A DNA stretch of 38,833 nucleotides from positions 1 to 38,833 of the IMG/VR virus record IMGVR_UViG_3300033233_000091; one strand, written 5' to 3'. The stretch is from a virus. The translations under genes and the position numbers were made by a program. The notes below the pieces were generated by a model. The model did no database searches. It had not been told where the DNA came from and worked only from the letters and a program-made list of their open reading frames with translations. This document shows positions 30,214 to 38,833 of this stretch, in pieces. Each line of letters begins with the position of its first letter. The stretch's first letter is position 1.

Positions 30214-30945
30214 ATGGCAGAAATGCAGGCTTTAGATCCTTTATCCTTACTTATGTTAATTAATGCTCAAATGTTTGGGAGAAACCCTTGGGATACGACT
30301 ACAGAAAGACCTACTACAAAAGACTTAGCAACTTTATCGGCTCAGAGGAAAAGTCCTTATGGTAAAGTAACAATTAAGCAACCTAAGATGACTTGGAGTG
30401 ATTTTATTCAGGCAGTAATTTTACCGATGGTATCGGATTTATTTACAGCAAGAGAATTGAAGAAGCCTATATTGGATGATAGAACAATAGATAGGTTAAA
30501 GAAAAATGTTCCTGATATAGATAAGTATGTGCAGAAGGATGAAAAGACAGGTCAGTATAAGTTTACAAATATAGATGAGGCACCACAGACTGTAAAAGAG
30601 GTGTATAACAAAATTAAAGAAATTGAAGAAGCGAGGCAAAAGATATTGAGTAATCCGAAGAATTTTTTAAGACCAGGGACTTTATCTTTAATAATGCAAA
30701 ATCCTAACATAGCAAGCACTTTATTTGATGTATCAGGACAGATTGAGCAAAGCGTTAAAGCAGGGAAGAAAAAAGAAACAATGAAAACCATAATGTCTAA
30801 AGCATTACAAAATTTAGGAATAAAACAAGAAGATTTAGAAGGATTAGATTGGGAAGATTTGCAATCATTAATGCCATTTATTCTTACAAGTATATTTAGC
30901 AATCTTACTCCAACAATTACAACAGAAACAGGAGCAAAGAAATGA
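30214..30945 (+). CDS. Internal virion protein B, unknown
   Basis: 243 aa, largely helical, Lys-rich, not recognised. Between two other predicted internal proteins, with a GGGGGT site upstream and a 4-base ATGA overlap downstream, so probably part of the ejection machinery. Confidence 0.58.
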   Translation: MAEMQALDPLSLLMLINAQMFGRNPWDTTTERPTTKDLATLSAQRKSPYGKVTIKQPKMTWSDFIQAVILPMVSDLFTARELKKPILDDRTIDRLKKNVPDIDKYVQKDEKTGQYKFTNIDEAPQTVKEVYNKIKEIEEARQKILSNPKNFLRPGTLSLIMQNPNIASTLFDVSGQIEQSVKAGKKKETMKTIMSKALQNLGIKQEDLEGLDWEDLQSLMPFILTSIFSNLTPTITTETGAKK

Positions 30946-31889
30946 GCAATTTAATAAATGATCCTTGGGATTATTTTATAGAAAATGCAATACCTTATCA
31001 AGGTAAGGTTGAAAAACAACAACAGTCTACTCAGCAAACTCAATCACAAACTAAACCAAAAACTAAACCAAAATCAAAACAAACTGCTACAAGTCAACAA
31101 TCATTAAAGCAAGATTTATTCAATGAAATTAAAGCTCTTATTACAGGTCAAAAAAGCCCACAAGAAAGCAAATTGTTCGAGGATATAAATAAAGAACGGG
31201 AACAGGTAGAAAAAGATTTACAAAGTGTCAGACAAGAATATAATGTTAAAATGAAAGAGCTTGCTGAGTTTACTAATAAATTTAATGATGCACATAGTAA
31301 GATGATTGGTTTATTTGCGTTGATGTTAGGAAAGAGTGATTTAGCAAAGCATACAAATGAGCATTTATTTGATAAGATGAGAGAGTTGGTGTTGCATTAT
31401 CCTGTTGATGTGGTTCCATTGGCAATGAGGAGTTTGATTACGGGTTATTTTGCGGGGAAGCAAGCTGGTATAGATACAGATGGTATGAGTGTAGGTGAAT
31501 TAATAACGATGGGGGAAAATCCTGAAATTGTATCAAAATTATCTCCAAAGAGTTTGGAATTCTTAGGTCAATTGATAGATGCGATGCCACAAATTTTCCA
31601 AATGAAAGTTGCACCATATAAAATTATGTTAGACAAATTACAGAATGAAGCGAAAATTTTGGAACAAAGACAAACACATTCGGAAAATATGTTAAACAAA
31701 TTATTACAACTTGAACAAATACGATTAGGAAAATTAACAGCTGTAGCGAATGTTTTATCGTTATTCGAGTATAGAGAAGGGCAAATACAAGTAAAAAAAG
31801 AAAAATTAGCATTAGACAAAGAAAAAGAAAAACAAAAAACAAGTAATTTCTTAACACCAAAAGATATCAAAATACTACCAAACCTTTAA
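30942..31889 (+). CDS. Internal virion protein C, coiled coil
   Basis: 315 aa. Residues about 20-55 are Gln/Lys/Thr/Ser-rich and probably unfolded; then a coiled coil (about 75-115), a helical domain containing LFALMLGKSDLAKHTNEHLFD, and a lysine-rich C-terminal helix. No family recognised. Placed directly before the 1437-aa protein, comparable with the middle core proteins of podoviruses. Confidence 0.58.
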   Translation: MSNLINDPWDYFIENAIPYQGKVEKQQQSTQQTQSQTKPKTKPKSKQTATSQQSLKQDLFNEIKALITGQKSPQESKLFEDINKEREQVEKDLQSVRQEYNVKMKELAEFTNKFNDAHSKMIGLFALMLGKSDLAKHTNEHLFDKMRELVLHYPVDVVPLAMRSLITGYFAGKQAGIDTDGMSVGELITMGENPEIVSKLSPKSLEFLGQLIDAMPQIFQMKVAPYKIMLDKLQNEAKILEQRQTHSENMLNKLLQLEQIRLGKLTAVANVLSLFEYREGQIQVKKEKLALDKEKEKQKTSNFLTPKDIKILPNL

Positions 31890-31891
31890 CC

Positions 31892-34800
31892 ATGGGGCTA
31901 ACTGATATAATTCACGATTTACGAATTAAGTTATTCGGTTATAATGAAGATGATATACATCAATTCATTGCATATCCAAAGAAATCGGAGCTAAGCAAAC
32001 TTCTAAAGGACAAGCGGTCAAGAGAGCAATTCTTTTCTACTGTTAGCCAATTAGCTCAAAAGAAAGGAATGGATCCAAATGTAGTATCACAAGCGGTATC
32101 AAGGTATATCTTACAAAAAGCAAAGGATAATGATTTAATAAAATCAGAAATTCTTACGACACCTCGTTTGCAGGATTATGAAATGATTATAGGACTTGAT
32201 GAGTTGGGAAGATATGCGTTTGGTGAAAAGGACCCTGGGATGGGATTTGTTCGTGTTATTGATGTCGCAAATGTTGGTAAAAAGATGCGAAAGGAAGAGC
32301 ATGATAAATTTGTCGCTAATGTAAGGAATACAATATACATGGCATATCAAGTTCACAAGACCATTGAACGGATAGATAAAGCGTTAGATGTAGCAAGTGA
32401 TTTATCATTAGTTTTTGGATTAGGTGGATTAGCAACGAAAGGAGCATTATGGTTAGGTAAGAGAGTATTAAAGGATGTAGCTAAAGAGACATTAGGGAAA
32501 TCATTACTTGTTAAAGTTGCGAATGAAGTTGCATCGCTTGGGATTAAGGCTGGGGATATTGCATTTGCTGGAAGTGAGCTTGGTAAAGCGACATTAAACA
32601 CGGTAGCAAAGGGGTTACCGTTATCACATTCATTAGATCATTTGGTATTTGGTGGTGGTTCTTTAGTTGGATTTTTAGGGTCAAGAACAAAGAAAGCAAA
32701 AGAAGCTATTCAGAAGATTGAAGGGACACCATATACAACGATTGATGATATTAAAAGAACGATAGTCGAAAAACAACTTCCTATCAATGGATATGCTTTA
32801 AATCTTACAGCAGATGAAGCATCTAAAATGTTTGTTGCAAAAATAAGAAGTTATGTTGAGGATAGAGCTGGTAAGAAATTGTCTTTAGAAAATTTAAAGA
32901 ATTTTAATGTTATAGCGATACAATTGTTGGAACAGTTCCAAAATCAATGGGAAATTAACCCATTACTTGTATCAAAGGCTTTTCTTGAGCCACATAAATA
33001 TGTGCATGAAATTCATGAAACATATGATGTGATAAAAAACTTTATAGCTACAAATGAAGAAAAATTTATTCAATTAATAAATGAGTTACCTGAAGGGCGT
33101 CTTGAACTTGTTAATACGGAACCTGAATTATTTGAATTTTTCCATATGAATACGACTAAAGTATTTGGGGATAGGATAAGGTTCTTATTAAAGAAATTTA
33201 AAGACGATGCAAATATTGATTTTAGTAAATTACGAGTAAGGTTAAAAGGCACTTTTGTAGAATTACAGCCTGAAGATATATATATGAAAGATTTTGAAAA
33301 TCTACTTAGTGATCATGTAAAAAATGCAATAAAAAATGAAGAAACATCAGTAGGAGTTGAGTTTATATTAAAAGATGAAAACAATAAAGAACAATTATTA
33401 AGAGAGTATAGCTTACCTACAATTTATATTCCTACTTATGATTATCGTAAAGTGATGGTTGTATCAATTAAAGAAGGCGAAGAAGAAAAAGAAATTTTAG
33501 TTGATATTCCAGCAGTATTAATAGGTGCTCTTGGGGAAAAGTTTAAAGGAGACCTCGCAAAAATTAATAACTTCTTAAGATTTTATGTAGAAAAAGTTAA
33601 AGGATTAGAAACAGGACAAGTGAAAGATATTTTTTACATTTATGACCCGATGAGCCAATTGTTCCCCTCTACGGTTATTCGTGAAATGGGTTGGGATAAA
33701 TTAAAAATTTTAGATGAATGGTTAAATCTCTTCCCTGATGAAGAACTAAAAGAAATAGGATTACATAAAGGTAGAGCTACAAAATTATTGGAATTTGGAG
33801 GAAATATATCTGAAGCGTTTAATCAATTTGCTATACGACAACAAAAAATTCATCTTGAAAATTTATTCAAAGAAATTAGAGCTGACTTAAAGAACTTATT
33901 AGGGTATGATCCAAAAGATAGAATACGAACTGAAACTTTAATTCAACAAGCATTAGAAGAGGCTGAAATAACTGATAATCCTGAAATAAAAAATGCAATT
34001 TATTATTATGCTGAACAAATTAAGCAACTTAAACCAATGATAAAAGATCTTAAAGCAAAGTTTACAGATCCTAAAAAAGCAAGTCTTGCCGAAAAATTAA
34101 CACGAAACTTTCAAAAAGCTGAAACAATAATTGAAAAATTAAGCAAAAATCCCATTGAAGAAACACGGAAAAAAGTGCTTGAACTAATTTATCAAGAAAA
34201 GGATCCTCGGTTCCTTAAACGGTATGGTCAAGGATTTGTCGATGTAATGATGCTTCATCAGTTGGATCCTGAGTTAGCTTTTGATTATTTAGCTCGAGCC
34301 TATACAAGACCTTGGACTGCTGATAAAAGATGGTTGTTAAGTTTTGTAAAACGCACTGATGAAAGATTATTTACAGATCCGTTTTTGAAAGATACAGATT
34401 TCGTTAAAACATTAGAGCTTATTCGTGATTACCAAGGAAGAGATACAGCAAGGAGTAAATGGCTTAAAACACTTGGTAAATTTTCAAGAATGTATACATG
34501 GATGTTACCACGGATTGCGATGGGTGCTGGTGTCCAGTTATTAAGTGCTATATCTCAGCGGTATCCAAGTTTTAGATTTTTCCAAGCACCAATTGAGACA
34601 ATAAAAGATGTAATAAAAAATCCCGAGCTTAGGGACTATCTGTTCAAACAAATTAAGGAAGAAATGCATGATGAAAATTATCTATCATTCTGGATTAGAG
34701 CTGTTGAACCATTTGTGCAAACAATTTTCTATAATGAACTACTTAAAAACCCAGAGTTCAGGAAGGAAGTATTAAAAGATTTTGGTCATATAGCGATAGA

Positions 34801-36205
34801 GGGATTTACACCTACGGATGCTAAGTTATTAGCTGAGCATTTAGCTAATTTGATTGATAGTCCTGCGGCAATTTCTCCATTTATGGGTGCAACTTTTGGT
34901 AAGTTAGCATATATACAGAGTTGGTTTCCGTATGTTGTAGCACCATTTCAAGTAGCTGTTCAGTCATTTGCTAAGAGTTTTACTTCTCCGAAATATGCTA
35001 TGAATTTCTTTAAACATTTGATACTTGGTGCAACTATTCTTCCAGCTACTATTACACAATTTAGTGGAGTTGCAGATACAATACAAAATACATATGACGG
35101 TTTATCAACTGTTTATCATACTATTGCATCAATTCTTACAGGTAATCCTGAACCAATACAATCATACCTTGAGAAACAAGAGCCTGCATTTGCATCAATA
35201 TGGAAATCTTTGTTTAGTAATTTAACTGGTATACCAAGGGATGAATTGACAGGTAGGTTATTCCATGATTTAGGTTTAATGTTAGCTTTACATGGTGATA
35301 ATGTAGCTTGGCAATATGTTAAGTCGGGGCTTGATTTCTTAGAAAAGCATTTAGATTTAGCAAATAAGAATTTATTCTCGGCTGGGTCTGTTAGCACATC
35401 ATTTGAAGTAACAATGCCTGTAGTGGAAACGGCTACAAGATTACTTAATAATTTGACTGTTTATGAAAAAGAGCAACCACAACAAGCAGGAAGAGCCATC
35501 TTAGAAACATTAATGCAAACCATACCAATTGCTAAGAACATCAAATCAGGCATCTTAAGTGAGCTAACTCAATATGGTAGGGTAAGTGATAATAGTGTGC
35601 TGAAATATTTTGATGATGAGGATTTAGCGAAAGCGACAGGTCTTGGATATTTTCTCGGAGTAATGGTTAAGCATCCTGTAACGGTAGCAAAAATATTTGA
35701 TACGATGTTCCTCGGTGGATTTGGTGAGGCTGTTGGTCGTGTGATAACTGGTGAAGAGAAACGAGCTTTATTCCTGCCTAAAGTTACTGATGCGAAAAGT
35801 TATAAATTGAAAGTTTTAGGTAATGAAGAATATGTGTTGCAATCCCTAAGGCAAATTGAGGATCCGTATACAAAGAAAAATATCCTTTTGCGGTTTGCTA
35901 ATGTGATGGATAATTACTTTAATGAACGATATATCAAGAAGACAGATAGGTCACCAGAAGAAGAGATTAGGATGTTTAAGAGTTATTTAACATTTTTGAC
36001 TTATGACCCGAGTGTTTTAGATGAGGCTGACCTTAAGTATATGGTAGAGGTTGCAAATAAGGCTGGATATTATTTTAAAGAGAAATATGGATTAGAAGAT
36101 CAGCAATTACATGAATTCTTAGCCAAAGCTTTGGATGAATTAAAAATCAGATCAAAACTTAGAAAACAGTCGCCTCGCCCTGAAACGGTATCTCAAAGTT
36201 CTTAA
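31892..36205 (+). CDS. Giant internal virion / ejection protein (1437 aa)
   Basis: By far the largest gene. Mostly helical, with hydrophobic stretches at about 168-188 (LSLVFGLGGLATKGALWLG) and around 1030-1070, consistent with the large ejection proteins of podoviruses (T7 gp16 as analogue by size and place). I see no convincing lysozyme or transglycosylase active site at its N-terminus, unlike T7 gp16. It has no ribosome site and starts 2 bases after the previous stop, so translation is likely coupled. Its last 47 bases overlap the convergent polymerase gene. Confidence 0.65.
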   Translation: MGLTDIIHDLRIKLFGYNEDDIHQFIAYPKKSELSKLLKDKRSREQFFSTVSQLAQKKGMDPNVVSQAVSRYILQKAKDNDLIKSEILTTPRLQDYEMIIGLDELGRYAFGEKDPGMGFVRVIDVANVGKKMRKEEHDKFVANVRNTIYMAYQVHKTIERIDKALDVASDLSLVFGLGGLATKGALWLGKRVLKDVAKETLGKSLLVKVANEVASLGIKAGDIAFAGSELGKATLNTVAKGLPLSHSLDHLVFGGGSLVGFLGSRTKKAKEAIQKIEGTPYTTIDDIKRTIVEKQLPINGYALNLTADEASKMFVAKIRSYVEDRAGKKLSLENLKNFNVIAIQLLEQFQNQWEINPLLVSKAFLEPHKYVHEIHETYDVIKNFIATNEEKFIQLINELPEGRLELVNTEPELFEFFHMNTTKVFGDRIRFLLKKFKDDANIDFSKLRVRLKGTFVELQPEDIYMKDFENLLSDHVKNAIKNEETSVGVEFILKDENNKEQLLREYSLPTIYIPTYDYRKVMVVSIKEGEEEKEILVDIPAVLIGALGEKFKGDLAKINNFLRFYVEKVKGLETGQVKDIFYIYDPMSQLFPSTVIREMGWDKLKILDEWLNLFPDEELKEIGLHKGRATKLLEFGGNISEAFNQFAIRQQKIHLENLFKEIRADLKNLLGYDPKDRIRTETLIQQALEEAEITDNPEIKNAIYYYAEQIKQLKPMIKDLKAKFTDPKKASLAEKLTRNFQKAETIIEKLSKNPIEETRKKVLELIYQEKDPRFLKRYGQGFVDVMMLHQLDPELAFDYLARAYTRPWTADKRWLLSFVKRTDERLFTDPFLKDTDFVKTLELIRDYQGRDTARSKWLKTLGKFSRMYTWMLPRIAMGAGVQLLSAISQRYPSFRFFQAPIETIKDVIKNPELRDYLFKQIKEEMHDENYLSFWIRAVEPFVQTIFYNELLKNPEFRKEVLKDFGHIAIEGFTPTDAKLLAEHLANLIDSPAAISPFMGATFGKLAYIQSWFPYVVAPFQVAVQSFAKSFTSPKYAMNFFKHLILGATILPATITQFSGVADTIQNTYDGLSTVYHTIASILTGNPEPIQSYLEKQEPAFASIWKSLFSNLTGIPRDELTGRLFHDLGLMLALHGDNVAWQYVKSGLDFLEKHLDLANKNLFSAGSVSTSFEVTMPVVETATRLLNNLTVYEKEQPQQAGRAILETLMQTIPIAKNIKSGILSELTQYGRVSDNSVLKYFDDEDLAKATGLGYFLGVMVKHPVTVAKIFDTMFLGGFGEAVGRVITGEEKRALFLPKVTDAKSYKLKVLGNEEYVLQSLRQIEDPYTKKNILLRFANVMDNYFNERYIKKTDRSPEEEIRMFKSYLTFLTYDPSVLDEADLKYMVEVANKAGYYFKEKYGLEDQQLHEFLAKALDELKIRSKLRKQSPRPETVSQSS

Positions 36206-37754
36206 ACAAGTAGCCCCACATTTCAGCTCCTGCCTCGTCTAAAGCCTTGATATATTCCTGAGCTTCTTCTTGGCTATCGCATTCTATTTGTATCTCATCA
36301 TGTATAAGATTAACTATCTTGGCATTAGGATATTTTTTCGTAAATAAGACGACAGTCCCCTTGAGCAGTTCAGCTCCTGTGCCTTGAATTGGGAAGTTTA
36401 GTGCAATGTTTAAATGCTCGGTGTAGCGGTTTCTTCGGAGGACTGTGCTAACTGGAATGGAACCATTTTTGAGAGTATTCATTGTTGATTGTATATGTTC
36501 GGAAACTCTTCGATGATAAGACATCCATTTAGCTCTTAGGAATTTAGTTTCTTCATAAGTCAAAAGGATGTTTGCTTCGTATAGGAGTTCTTGCAATGTT
36601 TGGACTGAGGCTCCATAGATTAAGGCAAAATTAAATTGTTTAGCAATATGTCGTTCTTGCTTTGAAATTTGGTCTATGGGTTTATCAAAGAGGAAGGATG
36701 CTGTCTTGCTATGTAGGTCTTCTCCGTTTCGGTAGGATGTAATAAAGGTTGGTATGTAATAAATTTGCCCAGCTAATCTTAATTCAATTTGGGAGAAATC
36801 ATACTTAAGGAATGGGCTCTTATAGAAGAGATACCGCAGGTGCCTTGGAATGTTAAGCAAGTTTGAATTGGAACAAGAAAGCCTACCTGTGATAGCTCCG
36901 CAAACATCATAATGACCATATAGCCGACCAGATGAACCTTTGTTTATCCATTCTTCCAAATAAGAGATTTCATCTTGCTGTTTCTTAAGAGATAGGATAT
37001 CATGTATGCATTGCTTTAATTTTTCATCTTTAGAAGTTAAGAAGTAATAAAGTAAGGTCTGTTTTTGAGCATCAGGTAAGTTAAGTTTTGTTTTGACTTG
37101 AGCTGGTGAAAATGGATTGAATTGATAAGCCCTCTGGAAAGCCATTAGATTTTGATGAAAGATAGGTTTCTTTTCTTGTAATAATTTGGATATTTCTTCA
37201 ATATTAACTGGAACGCCTCGTTTTTGTATCTGTAAAAGTCTAATCAAGAAAGCTTTGTCTAAAAGATATACAGGCTTAAATTTCTCATGCTTAGCAATTG
37301 TGTGCCGATAAAGTAAATCCGTAGCATTCAAATCTTCAGTCAAATAATCTTTTAATCGGTTGTCTAATAATCTAACGCCTTTCTCAAGGTCTTTGCGAAT
37401 TTTTGTTTTATCGGTTTTGTATTCATATAACTTAAAAAATTTACACAAATTCTCTAACCCAAACATACCTCTTTCAGGCTTCTCTATCTTATATTCAACT
37501 TGATATGCCTTCATAAACAGATAAGTATCGTCAAAACAATCTCTATTCGGTGGAATAAAATCAAGTATAGAAAAATCATAAAACAAATTATGTCCTACAA
37601 TCACATATCCATTACTTATCAAATCGTTCAAAAAATCTTTAAGCTTATCCGCATCTTCAAAATAGAAAAACTTCCCATCTACTTTAATACCACCAAGTAA
37701 TAATCTACCATATAATCCCTGTGTCTCTGTATCAAGAACAGCAACTTTTCTCAT
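36159..37754 (-). CDS. polA: Family A DNA polymerase with 3'-5' exonuclease
   Basis: 531 aa replicative polymerase. Proofreading domain: DTE (D8, E10), GHNLFYDF (D60), and YLTED (Y137, D141). Polymerase domain: motif A DFSQIELR (D319, E324), motif B RHIAKQFNFALIYG (R368, K372, F376, Y380), motif C HDE (485-487). There is no 5'-3' nuclease domain. Phe at 376 is the E. coli-type residue rather than the Tyr of T7. The frame opens at 37820, but AAGGAG followed by ATG 37754 and MRKVAVLDTE marks the true start. First half and second half of the gene differ in strand G/C bias. Confidence 0.95.
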   Translation of the reverse strand: MRKVAVLDTETQGLYGRLLLGGIKVDGKFFYFEDADKLKDFLNDLISNGYVIVGHNLFYDFSILDFIPPNRDCFDDTYLFMKAYQVEYKIEKPERGMFGLENLCKFFKLYEYKTDKTKIRKDLEKGVRLLDNRLKDYLTEDLNATDLLYRHTIAKHEKFKPVYLLDKAFLIRLLQIQKRGVPVNIEEISKLLQEKKPIFHQNLMAFQRAYQFNPFSPAQVKTKLNLPDAQKQTLLYYFLTSKDEKLKQCIHDILSLKKQQDEISYLEEWINKGSSGRLYGHYDVCGAITGRLSCSNSNLLNIPRHLRYLFYKSPFLKYDFSQIELRLAGQIYYIPTFITSYRNGEDLHSKTASFLFDKPIDQISKQERHIAKQFNFALIYGASVQTLQELLYEANILLTYEETKFLRAKWMSYHRRVSEHIQSTMNTLKNGSIPVSTVLRRNRYTEHLNIALNFPIQGTGAELLKGTVVLFTKKYPNAKIVNLIHDEIQIECDSQEEAQEYIKALDEAGAEMWGYLFKNFEIPFQGEATVF

Positions 37755-37926
37755 CTTTCTTCTCCTTTGGTTGAAAATGTTCACAAGCAGGAAGTAAAGG
37801 ATGTATCTCGGTTCGTGCATCTTCTAATGTGCATCGCCAATCATAACTTTTTCTCCTCTGGGCAAACTTACAATCCTTACATTGCTTTTTTGATGCTAAA
37901 ATTTTTGCTAATTCTTGTAAAGTCAT
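37732..37926 (-). CDS. Small four-cysteine protein upstream of the polymerase
   Basis: 64 aa with C16, C19, C32 and C48 (CKDC...RC...PACEHF), a pattern able to bind zinc or an Fe-S cluster. Its end overlaps the polymerase start by 23 bases and its start lies 10 bases after the primase-helicase stop, behind AGGAGG. Probably a replication accessory; no named family. Confidence 0.72.
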   Translation of the reverse strand: MTLQELAKILASKKQCKDCKFAQRRKSYDWRCTLEDARTEIHPLLPACEHFQPKEKKDEKSCCS

Positions 37927-37936
37927 TGTTATCCTC

Positions 37937-38833
37937 CTATTGCCATTTGTCTGCTATTTCATCTAATTCTTGTGTATGTATCTCTCCAAATTCTTGTTTA
38001 ATGATATCTCTAAAATCATATCCAGATAATTGTAAATACTGTAGAAACTTCTGAAATTCCTTCGGGAATTGAGTAATAAAATTGTTAATCGTGTCCTTAT
38101 GGTATGGGTCTTGTAAAATAAACTTCAGAGGATTACCTTTCACAATAACAAGCCAAAATGGATTTAAGTTCGGTTGCGATACCCAGTCCTTTCTATAAAC
38201 TTTAGTCAAGAAATTATAAAACAGGTGCAACCCTCCATTATAAAGCGTTGTATGCTCCAGCATGATTACTCTGTCTAAATTTTTATCACCTTGATACTTA
38301 ATCGTAGAAAGCATATCGTTAAATGTAATAAACTCAACTTCCTTGTCAAAAATACAAGGCTCAATTATCATATACTCTTTAAACTTCGGTGCAACTAAAA
38401 TATGTAAAACTTGTTTGAAATAAAAATCAGCCTTTTCTTTATCGTAAAGTTTGTGTAGCATAAATTCAAGCGAAAACAAAGTCTTAAGTAAGGGGTCATA
38501 ATCGTAAACAGCATAATCAACTTCTTTGTATGTTCCTTGTTGAATTAATTTGGCAAGCTCATCCTCATATGGTTGAAAAATTTCTTGATAAATTTCCAAT
38601 CCCCAGCCCCAATTATCGGCTAAATGGATTATGTATTCTCTGTAAAATTGTTCTATCTTATCAATGTAAGAAGGGTCTCTATAACCAATGTTAAATGTAA
38701 TTAATCTTCGCCACATTCCTTCAATTGTAATAAAAGGTGCATAATACTTTGTCTCCATGGTAAACATTGCAGGCATAATCATTTCTGTGGCTCGGGAAAA
38801 ATAAATATTTGCTTTACTAATCCTTCTATTTGC
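37937..38833 (-). CDS. Primase-helicase, C-terminal part (continues at window start)
   Basis: Open frame running off the right edge; bases 38714-38833 repeat 1-120, so this is the C-terminal 299 codons of the gene that starts at 2106. The combined protein is about 960 aa. This part follows the Walker B region and holds the rest of the ATPase domain and a helical C-terminus (for example GMWRRLITFNIGYRD and YNFLTKVYRKDW). The right copy reads GGA (Gly) where the left copy reads TGA. Confidence 0.85.
   Translation of the reverse strand, partial: ANRRISKANIYFSRATEMIMPAMFTMETKYYAPFITIEGMWRRLITFNIGYRDPSYIDKIEQFYREYIIHLADNWGWGLEIYQEIFQPYEDELAKLIQQGTYKEVDYAVYDYDPLLKTLFSLEFMLHKLYDKEKADFYFKQVLHILVAPKFKEYMIIEPCIFDKEVEFITFNDMLSTIKYQGDKNLDRVIMLEHTTLYNGGLHLFYNFLTKVYRKDWVSQPNLNPFWLVIVKGNPLKFILQDPYHKDTINNFITQFPKEFQKFLQYLQLSGYDFRDIIKQEFGEIHTQELDEIADKWQ
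38714..38833. repeat. Terminal direct repeat, right copy
   Basis: Same 120 bases as 1-120 with one difference (C at 38719, A at 6). Evidence that the window is a full circular map with a 120-base overlap. Confidence 0.9.

Noticed and set aside
31892-32400. Lytic transglycosylase domain at the start of the 1437-aa protein
   Set aside because: Looked for because T7 gp16 has one; no E...GxxQ-type motif in this part convinced me.
1-38833. tRNA genes
   Set aside because: No cloverleaf with a GGTTCGAATCC-type T arm was noticed on either strand; a covariance-model scan would be decisive.

Overview
The window looks like one complete genome of a tailed, probably podovirus-like bacteriophage, assembled as a circle. 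Bases 1-120 recur at 38714-38833 with one mismatch, so the unique length is about 38,713 bp, and one primase-helicase gene runs across the join. DNA is AT-rich, proteins are rich in Lys and Glu, and genes are tightly packed with strong GGAGG ribosome sites in the early half. Polymerase, helicase and recombination genes of this style, together with a signal-peptide endolysin and a spanin-like pair, suggest a thermophilic Gram-negative host. Aquificales is my guess; no sequence feature proves it. I saw no integrase, repressor of known type, RNA polymerase, tRNA or CRISPR array, so a virulent lifestyle is likely.

Layout. (1) 36159-38833 joined to 1-9419, all leftward: family A DNA polymerase, a small four-Cys protein, the primase-helicase, a SNF2-type helicase, a Cas4/RecB-like nuclease, a candidate Rad52-type annealing protein, a tandem ribbon-helix-helix protein, and a run of small hypothetical genes. 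Within it, 6538-7102 is a gene-free, extremely purine-rich (minus strand) stretch. (2) 9420-12180, leftward: small genes in cassettes, most with their own near-identical TTGACA/TATAAT promoter with 16-bp spacing, three of them ending in hairpin terminators. (3) 12123-13508: about 1.4 kb of AT-rich control DNA with nested inverted repeats, three copies of a 15-bp dyad, and 40-bp tandem repeats. The strand bias of G over C changes sign beside these repeats, so this is the best candidate for the replication origin. (4) 13509-14425, rightward: a small hydrophobic ORF, a stand-alone C-terminal module of class II ribonucleotide reductase, and a small acidic protein. (5) 14393-16546, leftward: a small protein and the portal protein. 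(6) 16607-20755, rightward: tail and fibre genes. (7) 20748-22961: a small ORF interrupted by one in-frame UGA, then a lysis cassette (membrane/coiled-coil protein, holin-like protein, lysozyme-like endolysin, spanin-like pair) and a small beta-rich protein. (8) 22953-24610, leftward: an ATP-grasp-like enzyme and a partner. (9) 24665-36205, rightward: large terminase, a VRR-NUC-like nuclease, scaffold-like protein, major capsid protein, adaptor, GNAT-like protein and four internal/ejection proteins ending in one of 1437 aa.

How it fits together: the cassettes and the leftward operon look early (host takeover, replication, recombination). The rightward blocks look late (packaging, capsid, ejection, tail, lysis). 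Divergent promoters at about 16.57 and 24.63 kb start the late units. The most interesting signal is the UGA at 20823-20825. It lies where, from memory, related small phage proteins carry Cys, is followed by a hairpin of bacterial SECIS type, and lies inside an ORF whose distal stop overlaps the next gene's start. It is a candidate phage selenoprotein, though a one-base sequencing error cannot be excluded.
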